A stretch of DNA of 59,693 nt from positions 1 through 59,693 of the forward strand of contig DYLU01000013.1 of the NCBI GenBank assembly GCA_020721905.1, in the 5' to 3' direction. The notes below the pieces were generated by a model that saw only the letters and a program-made list of their open reading frames with translations, searched no databases and had not been told where the DNA came from. This DNA is from Leptospira biflexa (GTDB lineage Bacteria > Spirochaetota > UBA4802 > UB4802). This document shows, in pieces, positions 53,963 through 59,693 of this stretch; the first letter of the stretch is position 1, and each line of letters begins with the position of its first letter. A program made the position numbers and the translations under genes.

Positions 53963-54295
53963 ATGAATAAAAGGAGTCTGCTTATAGTTTGCTGCATTGC
54001 GGTCCTTATTCCTGCATTTATTTTTGCACAGGGTGTGGTGAAAGTTAAAAAAACCAGTGCAACACCCAAACAGGGTACTGTTACATTTGATCACCAGATA
54101 CATAAAAACAAAGGTGTTACTGATTGCAAAATATGTCATCATACCGGCAATGTTGCAAAAAAATGCGGTGATAGCGGTTGCCACTGGGGAACGCAGAATA
54201 AAGGATATAATGCCATTCACAGTAAATGTTTGGGATGCCACAGGACAAAGGGTGGGAAAGCCCCTACATTATGTACTCAATGTCATAAACGATAA
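53963..54295 (+). CDS. Small tetrahaem cytochrome c3-like protein
   Basis: A 110-residue periplasmic cytochrome with a signal peptide to about residue 22 (FIFAQ). Four haem attachment motifs are seen: CKICH, the expanded CGDSGCH (Cx4CH), CLGCH and CTQCH. Histidines in FDHQIH, CHH and AIHSK are placed to be sixth ligands, as in class III cytochromes. AGGAGG lies just upstream. It requires the cytochrome c maturation system, which is encoded 38 kb away in this window. Confidence 0.9.
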   Translation: MNKRSLLIVCCIAVLIPAFIFAQGVVKVKKTSATPKQGTVTFDHQIHKNKGVTDCKICHHTGNVAKKCGDSGCHWGTQNKGYNAIHSKCLGCHRTKGGKAPTLCTQCHKR

Positions 54296-54300
54296 CACAC

Positions 54301-54330
54301 TATCCGGGGGATTTAAAAATCCCCCGGATA
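54301..54330 (+). terminator. Strong hairpin after the cytochrome gene
   Basis: TATCCGGGGGATTT and AAATCCCCCGGATA form a fourteen-pair stem with a two-base loop, but no T-run follows. The next gene begins 10 bases downstream, so this structure may stabilise the cytochrome mRNA end or restrain read-through. Confidence 0.55.
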
Positions 54331-54339
54331 TATATACAT

Positions 54340-55395
54340 ATGCCTGGATTAATAACCCATCAAAGAATTTTTTTTGAATCTGTTAAGTCATTAAAAAAGC
54401 AAAAGCATCCTAATTACGCGACTCATCTTTTAGATATACAATTTACCAATCCCCTTTTTACCTCATCTGCCATGGCAGGACTGCTTGTTCCAAATCTTTT
54501 TGATTATATTCCGGGTAAAAGGGATATATTTTTTGGGAATTCTATAAAACACCTGTTACACTCCGATGAAGGAGTGAAAATCATTCATTATATGTTTTCC
54601 GCAATTGTAAAGCATTCATCACATGAACCAGATGAATGGCTGTATTATCAAAAAGGTTTTTTCTACGGATATGTTTCACACTGGATTGTCGATGCTCTGT
54701 TTCATCCATTTGTTTTTTACTGGTCAGGTTTCCCCACATTCAAAGACAACAGAATCTCATTCTACAGAAATCAGAATCTCCTCTTTGAATATACTGTTGA
54801 TCAGTACATGGCATATTTTTTTAATTCTGAGCCATTTGACTATAATCTGGAAGCAATGCTTCCGGTTAAAGGTTCTGTTCAATATAAAGCCATCAAGGAT
54901 TTAATTGCAGGAGCTATCGCCCATACAAATCCTTCCTTGAAAATCAATACACCATTGTTGCTTTACACAACGTTGGATACATTTGACATTGCTATAAAAT
55001 CTGTACCTTTTGTGTATATGATTAAAAAAAATCGAAGCCCTCAGTTTGTTAAGCTGCTACGCTTTCTAGAAAAAAGATTCTATAGCGATTTTCTGGTACG
55101 ATACCCTGATGGGAGAAGAATTAACCGGCACATATTAAATCTTCACCGTGAACGATGGTTTACCCCCACCGGTGAGCCGGGACTGCATTATGAATCGGTG
55201 GATGACCTGTTCAGGATTGCAAGGGACAAAACCGTATTCATATGGAAACAGCTTGAAGAACTGTTTACTCAACAAGATCATATTAGTGTACAACAATTAA
55301 GTACAGTTCTGGAATATTCCAATGCCTATACTGGCAAAAAAGGGTTTTCAATAGACAAAATGACTTTGCAGAATCCTATCAGGTTACGCAATTAA
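54340..55395 (+). CDS. Zinc-dependent phospholipase C domain protein
   Basis: A 351-residue cytoplasmic-looking protein. The N-terminus (MPGLITHQRIFFESV) and GLLVPNLFDYIPGK, SHWIVDALFHPFVFY and YTVDQYMAYFF segments provide a set of His and Asp residues as in the zinc-dependent phospholipase C/S1-P1 fold (Zn_dep_PLPC). No signal peptide is present, unlike secreted phospholipases, so its substrate may be internal. Translation starts 10 bases after the hairpin that ends the cytochrome gene; no ribosome binding site is evident. Confidence 0.7.
   Translation: MPGLITHQRIFFESVKSLKKQKHPNYATHLLDIQFTNPLFTSSAMAGLLVPNLFDYIPGKRDIFFGNSIKHLLHSDEGVKIIHYMFSAIVKHSSHEPDEWLYYQKGFFYGYVSHWIVDALFHPFVFYWSGFPTFKDNRISFYRNQNLLFEYTVDQYMAYFFNSEPFDYNLEAMLPVKGSVQYKAIKDLIAGAIAHTNPSLKINTPLLLYTTLDTFDIAIKSVPFVYMIKKNRSPQFVKLLRFLEKRFYSDFLVRYPDGRRINRHILNLHRERWFTPTGEPGLHYESVDDLFRIARDKTVFIWKQLEELFTQQDHISVQQLSTVLEYSNAYTGKKGFSIDKMTLQNPIRLRN
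54911..54926 (+). repeat. Recurring motif GAGCTATCGCCCATAC (copy 4)
   Basis: Inside the phospholipase-like gene, sense strand, translated within GAIAHT. Identical over 16 bases to copies 2 and 3. Confidence 0.5.
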
Positions 55396-55398
55396 AGT

Positions 55399-56481
55399 TT
55401 ATTTTAAATTTTTTATAGTTGTTTCAAAATGAAGTTTTGAAATTTTCTTAATATCTTCTATCGGAATTTGTTTTATAAGAGATGGATTTTCAATATAATC
55501 ACTATTAGCAGTATACAGTGATAAAAATTTAATAAAATTAGTAGCGGCTATGCGATGTGGATTAATAGTGTTGTAATCTAAGTAGCTGTACAGTATTGCC
55601 AGTCCCAGATACACATTATAATAAATGGTACTGCTTAATGCAAGCTCTTCGCCCGTTACCTGATCAAAGAAAAAATAGTAGTTATTCAGGATTTTATGTG
55701 TTAACTCATGTATTTCAAACATTTTCCAGATTTCATCAAATATGGTTTCCTTGCTGATAAAAGCTTTTTTTATGCAATACTTTATGTCTTCAGTAACATG
55801 TGCACCAACAAAAAACATATTCTCGCAGGATTTCCCTTCAATTATTCTTTTTGAAATAATGTAATCATTGTACACCTCATCAGGGTTTATGTATATCATG
55901 TCAAAATAGAAGGTTGAATTGCTGGTTGAAAATTCATCATAATAAATCAAAGGCTGGACATTAAATATTTTTTCCTTGGTATTAAAAAGAGGATGATTAA
56001 TGGTTACTGGCTTTCGTTTGCCAAAAATGCAATAGTCAAGAAGATATCTGTATCCATTTCCATCCCTGGTCTTTGAAAAACGCAATACTATATTTCTATA
56101 TTCCAGTTTCTGTGTCAGTTGTTCTAATTCAGTTTCTGTTATTTTATCCGGCTCTTTATAAACCTGCAGAATCTGCTGCGCCAGACCTTTCAAGTGTGTA
56201 TCCTTAAGTGTTCTCATATACGCTTCATACTGCATAACATTAAAGCCAGGTTTCTGCATAAGCCTTACAGGAATACTGTCAGCCTGTATTAAATTTACGA
56301 AATGCGGGTTTTCATTAAACAGTAATACTACGTAAGCGTACAACTTCCCGTTAGTGGTTCTAATATTCATCAAGTTTGGCCTGACGTTGGAAATATTAAC
56401 CTCATAACCGGAGATACTCAACGGCCATAAAAGCAACAGCAGTAACAACAATCCGTTCTTTTTTACTGTAAAACCACCCAT
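55399..56481 (-). CDS. Exported protein with an HExxH metallopeptidase-like motif
   Basis: A 360-residue protein; the ATG at 56481 is preferred because GAGGA lies nine bases upstream, whereas an earlier ATG is only two bases from it. A signal peptide with a leucine run (LLLLLLLLWPLSISG) comes first. Around residue 270 is FEIHELTHKILNN, an HExxH motif, followed about 20 residues later by TGEELALSS, in the place where gluzincin peptidases have a zinc-binding Glu. The rest has no family I know. A periplasmic zinc peptidase is plausible but unproven. Confidence 0.55.
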   Translation of the reverse strand: MGGFTVKKNGLLLLLLLLWPLSISGYEVNISNVRPNLMNIRTTNGKLYAYVVLLFNENPHFVNLIQADSIPVRLMQKPGFNVMQYEAYMRTLKDTHLKGLAQQILQVYKEPDKITETELEQLTQKLEYRNIVLRFSKTRDGNGYRYLLDYCIFGKRKPVTINHPLFNTKEKIFNVQPLIYYDEFSTSNSTFYFDMIYINPDEVYNDYIISKRIIEGKSCENMFFVGAHVTEDIKYCIKKAFISKETIFDEIWKMFEIHELTHKILNNYYFFFDQVTGEELALSSTIYYNVYLGLAILYSYLDYNTINPHRIAATNFIKFLSLYTANSDYIENPSLIKQIPIEDIKKISKLHFETTIKNLK

Positions 56482-56705
56482 ATAGTACATTCCTCATCTT
56501 ACAATAATGTAGCTTTGTTATCATTATCATACAAAAAATAATTATCATTAAGCAATATAATAAAAAAATCTTTCCCTACCAAATGTTATTGAAAAATTTT
56601 ATGGTTATTATCTTGTAACAATAATCATGTATTTTTTTCAAAATGAACCTGTTTCAATTTATGAGTAAAGCTTATAGCATAAACATTTTAGTATAAGAGG
56701 TTATC

Positions 56706-57620
56706 ATGAAATTACTTGCACAGGGAACAATTAACGATTATTGCCAGGTTATAGGGCATATAGGCTATCCAGTATATATTATTAAGGGACATCACAAGAT
56801 TATGATGATTGATGCAGGTATTAATCTTTTAGCACCAAAATATTACACTGATCTGACAACTATTCTGGGTAATCCGCAAAAACTCAATTATGCCGCAATT
56901 ACCCATTCGCACTACGACCATATTGGAGCTATTCCGTACCTATTAAAAAAAATACCAGGATTAACAATAGTTGGTGCACAACGAATTCAGCAACTACTTA
57001 GGAAGCAGTCAGTTATTGATTTTATGACACACTTAAGCAACATACAAAAACCGTTATTTGAAGATCTAACAGGAAAGGAAGATGTTTCGCTTTCCAGTTT
57101 TGATATAACCCTACCTGTAAAAGATGGTGATACCATAGATCTTGGCGATCTTACCTGCGTGGTGTATGAAGTCCCCGGCCATACTCGTGATTCTCTGGCA
57201 TATTATTTCCCCCAAATCAAAATGTTATTCCCCGGTGAGGCTGTGGGTGTTCCTCAGGGGATGGGTGGGCAGGAGGTACAGGTTGAATTTTTATCTTCAT
57301 ATGATGAGTATTATCATTCACTTGAAAAAATGGCATCCCTTGAAGTAAAGATTCTTTGTATGGCTCATGGTTTTGTATATACTGATGATGACGTAGCATC
57401 TTTTTTTGGCGCATCTATCAAAGCAACCGAGCAATACAAAAATTTACTATTAGCCTACCTTGATAAAGTTAATGGAAATATTGAAAGGGCAATTGAGTTA
57501 ATTACCCTGGAAGAATATGACAAAAAAGGAACAATTCATCAGGAAAGGAATGCTTACATATCAAACCTCAGTGCACAGGTAAAATTAGTAGCCAAAGATT
57601 ATCAGTACATCAAGGGGTAG
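56706..57620 (+). CDS. Metallo-beta-lactamase-fold hydrolase
   Basis: A 304-residue protein with THSHYDHIG (HxHxDH, about residue 68), VPGHTRDSLAYYFP (third His, about 158), FPGEAVGVP (Glu where most members have the bridging Asp) and CMAHGFVYTDDD (last His). A C-terminal helical extension of about 60 residues follows. Substrate unknown. GAGG is seven bases before the ATG. It ends 11 bases into the small convergent membrane gene. Confidence 0.85.
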   Translation: MKLLAQGTINDYCQVIGHIGYPVYIIKGHHKIMMIDAGINLLAPKYYTDLTTILGNPQKLNYAAITHSHYDHIGAIPYLLKKIPGLTIVGAQRIQQLLRKQSVIDFMTHLSNIQKPLFEDLTGKEDVSLSSFDITLPVKDGDTIDLGDLTCVVYEVPGHTRDSLAYYFPQIKMLFPGEAVGVPQGMGGQEVQVEFLSSYDEYYHSLEKMASLEVKILCMAHGFVYTDDDVASFFGASIKATEQYKNLLLAYLDKVNGNIERAIELITLEEYDKKGTIHQERNAYISNLSAQVKLVAKDYQYIKG

Positions 57621-57819
57621 CCAGAGAAATAACAAACCACATGAACATAACAATAATAATGATACCCCATAGTGCCACAAGGCTCATAGCAATACCAGGA
57701 TGATTATACACCCATCTAAAAAGAGATGTTTCTTTATATTGAATAATGAGTGTAAAAACCTTATCAAAAAAAGTAGATTTTTTCTTTGATTTTTTCTTTC
57801 TGTTTTCACTTATAGCCAT
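57610..57819 (-). CDS. Small single-helix membrane protein
   Basis: Sixty-nine residues (start ATG 57819, GAGGG upstream). A very basic N-terminus (NRKKKSKKKS) precedes a soluble amphipathic stretch and one membrane helix near the C-terminus (AMSLVALWGIIIIVMFMWFVIS). No family is recognised. It lies upstream of the ClpX-like gene on the same strand but is oriented away from it, and overlaps the lactamase-fold gene end. Confidence 0.55.
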   Translation of the reverse strand: MAISENRKKKSKKKSTFFDKVFTLIIQYKETSLFRWVYNHPGIAMSLVALWGIIIIVMFMWFVISLATP

Positions 57820-57917
57820 TGTTCCCTCACAATATACCAAGCCTACCAGCCTTTATAGAGATAGCATATATAAACATTTTACTAAATGTCAACTAATAAA
57901 ATCTATAATGGATAAAC

Positions 57918-59408
57918 CTATTTTTCCCGGCTGTAATAGTTGCGTATATATTCATCAATATAGCCTTGAGGGTCTTCAACCGCAGCTTTTGTAATCATAA
58001 ATCTTTCAAGATTCATTAATTTAATCCCATAAGGATAATCATGGAATAAATCATCACAATACTGTTTTATACTCATCCCTGCAGTACGGGCCTTTTCCTG
58101 TATAATCTGTAATGCTTCATCCTCAAATTCCATCACTATGCCATGCTTTATTAAAAATTCCTTCTGGAAATTGCGAATGTTATCACTCAACAGTATTCGC
58201 TTTAATACCTCTTCAGGGTTTTCAACTACTTCCCTGTCTACAGTAAGCTTTTTTATATCCGTTGATGGAAGCGTTTTTTCAAATTTAATCAGGGTTTTTT
58301 CAAATACACTCAACAGCCCACGGGCTCCTGTACGTTCTTTATAAGCTTTGGATGATAGCATCCGTAATGCTTCATCTGTAAATTCAAGATCTATGCCATA
58401 AGCCCTGAAATCCAGCTTTTTGCCCAGTATAACTGTACTGTATTTATTCTTTAAAATCTTATACAAACCTTCCTCGTCCAGATCATTCAGCACAACTGTA
58501 ACAGGCAAACGCCCAACAAATTCCGATTCAAAACCATACTCAATAAGGTCCTCTGTTTTTACCATTTTAAGGACACTCTGTCTATCCCGGCGCCTCACCT
58601 GTGATTTGTCAAAACCAATGGCTTGCTTATTTAAGCGTTTATTAATAATGTCCTCCAGACCTCCAAATGCACCGGAAACAATAAACAATATATTCCTGGT
58701 ATTAATCTTCTTACGGGTTACCTTTCCCGTACGCTGTGCCTCCATAGCGGCTTCAACCTGTGAAGCAAGATCGTGTGGTGTTTTAAGGTCAACATCCGCT
58801 TCCTCCATAAGTTTTAAAAGATTGCGTTGAACTCCCGCACGAGATACATCTGGCCCATATACATTGCCACTTGAAGCTATTTTATCAATCTCATCTAAGT
58901 AGATGATGCCATATTCTGCTTTAGTTATATCGCCATCAGCTTCATGAACTAACTCGCGTACCAGATCCTCAACATCACCACCTACATATCCTGTTTCACT
59001 GAACTTGGTTGCATCAGCTTTTACAAACGGAACACCAATCTTTTTTGCTATTAATTTAATAATATATGTTTTCCCCACGCCAGTAGGACCAATAAGTAGC
59101 ATGTTGCTTTTAATATTGCCAACTATCTTTTCATCTTCAGGTAATTCCTGTTCTAAGTACATACGGTTAAAATGGGTACAGATTTTTGTAGCAATAATCT
59201 CAATTGCTTCTTCCTGACCAACAATATATTTGTTTAAATAGCTTTCCAGTTCTTCAGGCTTTAACTGAAAGTTAATATCCCCCTGCCTGGACCTTACGCC
59301 AGCTTTACCACCAACAGGCTCAGCTTCTGGTGATACTTTATGTAATTCCTCATCCAAATTTAGTATATCTTTAATATTCTTAATATTTTCAGGCATCTGA
59401 TTAGGCAT
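57918..59408 (-). CDS. ClpX-like AAA+ unfoldase lacking the zinc-binding domain
   Basis: A 496-residue AAA+ ATPase of the ClpX/HslU group: IVGQEEAIEIIA, Walker A IGPTGVGKT (107-114), pore loop ETGYVGGDVED, Walker B IIYLDEIDKI, an inserted loop (AQRTGKVTRKKI), sensor and GARGL box 8 (RTGARGLLSVFEKTL). Its 50-residue N-terminus lacks the four cysteines of the ClpX zinc finger. It keeps IGF in NKQAIGFDKS, at the site of the ClpP-binding loop, so partnership with a ClpP-type protease remains possible. The C-terminal region after about 420 adds extra helices. A spirochaete/anaerobe-type paralogue of ClpX is likely. Confidence 0.85.
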   Translation of the reverse strand: MPNQMPENIKNIKDILNLDEELHKVSPEAEPVGGKAGVRSRQGDINFQLKPEELESYLNKYIVGQEEAIEIIATKICTHFNRMYLEQELPEDEKIVGNIKSNMLLIGPTGVGKTYIIKLIAKKIGVPFVKADATKFSETGYVGGDVEDLVRELVHEADGDITKAEYGIIYLDEIDKIASSGNVYGPDVSRAGVQRNLLKLMEEADVDLKTPHDLASQVEAAMEAQRTGKVTRKKINTRNILFIVSGAFGGLEDIINKRLNKQAIGFDKSQVRRRDRQSVLKMVKTEDLIEYGFESEFVGRLPVTVVLNDLDEEGLYKILKNKYSTVILGKKLDFRAYGIDLEFTDEALRMLSSKAYKERTGARGLLSVFEKTLIKFEKTLPSTDIKKLTVDREVVENPEEVLKRILLSDNIRNFQKEFLIKHGIVMEFEDEALQIIQEKARTAGMSIKQYCDDLFHDYPYGIKLMNLERFMITKAAVEDPQGYIDEYIRNYYSREK

Positions 59409-59601
59409 TGATTTCCCTCGTTTATCGCATATATTTTTAATTACTTCAATTATAGCATAAAATTAGTTTTCATTATATTAATATAACAAAAAAATTTATA
59501 GATGCGGTAAATATTTTATTTATTGTAGTATTATGGATGTTTATACCTTATTGTAAACATTTATAATGATTAATAATTATATAATCGCTATAATTTAGCT
59601 T

Positions 59602-59691
59602 TCAATTATCCCCTAAGATTCTTGAAGCAATTCTTGAATATATTCCTTCGCTTTTGTCATGAATCCCGTTTTCATTTTTCCACGTCAAATA
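59602..59691 (-). CDS. C-terminal end of a gene at the right edge (partial)
   Basis: On the minus strand the frame open from the edge gives YLTWKNENGIHDKSEGIYSR then IASRILGDN and a TGA at 59602-59604. It is too short to identify. Another frame also offers a 20-codon reading, so the phase is uncertain. Between this and the ClpX-like gene about 190 AT-rich bases hold only its presumed promoter. Confidence 0.3.
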   Translation of the reverse strand, partial: YLTWKNENGIHDKSEGIYSRIASRILGDN

Positions 59692-59693
59692 CA

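Noticed and set aside
1-59693. tRNA, rRNA, CRISPR arrays, insertion sequences, prophage
   Set aside because: I looked for T-loop signatures, regularly spaced repeats, transposase motifs and terminal inverted repeats and found none that hold up.

Overview
The window looks like chromosomal DNA from a low-GC, diderm, probably anaerobic or microaerophilic bacterium, most plausibly a spirochaete-lineage organism. This rests on the combination of outer-membrane beta-barrel proteins, many lipoproteins with classical lipoboxes, a periplasmic/7TM adenylate cyclase, a bacterial XPB-type helicase, a MORN-repeat lipoprotein and multihaem cytochromes. No 16S or other phylogenetic marker is present, so this is inference. 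No rRNA, tRNA, CRISPR array, insertion sequence or prophage was seen.

Layout. 0-3 kb: tail of a histidine phosphatase, a tiny membrane protein and a sodium:solute symporter in one operon, then a UPF0316 protein and the decayed remnant of a second symporter. 3-7 kb: small secreted acidic protein, UspA, methyltransferase, TPR lipoprotein and a TPR protein with a degenerate Mrr-like tail. 7-10 kb: purE-guaA, a promoter with a long structured leader in front of an unknown 96-residue protein, and smpB. 10-16.5 kb: a pentahaem cytochrome lipoprotein followed by ccmA-B-C-D-E-F, a cytochrome c maturation operon without ccmG or ccmH and with a CxxxY-type CcmE; ccmD is a 57-codon gene. 16.6-24.4 kb: MscS channel, AsmA-like protein, dienoyl-CoA isomerase-like protein, two outer-membrane barrel proteins and a membrane adenylate cyclase. 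24.4-33 kb: DUF4015 glycosidase-like protein, XPB helicase and SRPBCC protein in an overlapping cluster, GPH-type transporter, ADP-forming acyl-CoA synthetase, YjbQ.

33-38 kb: a selenocysteine-containing peroxiredoxin (in-frame TGA with a bacterial SECIS-like hairpin immediately after it), a histone-deacetylase-like hydrolase, and a larE/glycosyltransferase/capA operon. 37.8-41.6 kb: a three-gene operon coding for a lamin-tail-like secreted protein, a barrel protein with a helix-hairpin-helix DNA-binding motif and a second barrel-like protein; this is the best candidate for an undescribed cell-surface system. 41.7-49.4 kb: CPBP protease, HpcH-type aldolase, cold-shock protein, DUF2784 protein, a CoA-transferase pseudogene, a very large FAD/Fe-S dehydrogenase and the selenium-linked protein YedF. 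49.4-59.7 kb: ruvB-ptsN, haemolysin-III-like protein, thioesterase, CutA, MORN lipoprotein, tetrahaem cytochrome, zinc phospholipase-C-like protein, a periplasmic protein with an HExxH motif, a metallo-beta-lactamase-fold protein and a ClpX-like ATPase lacking the zinc finger.

Three threads connect distant parts: the ccm operon can mature both cytochromes in the window; the selenoprotein peroxiredoxin and YedF both point to selenium use; and an identical 13-16 base motif recurs four times in the same orientation (40.3, 40.5, 53.4 and 54.9 kb) in unrelated contexts.
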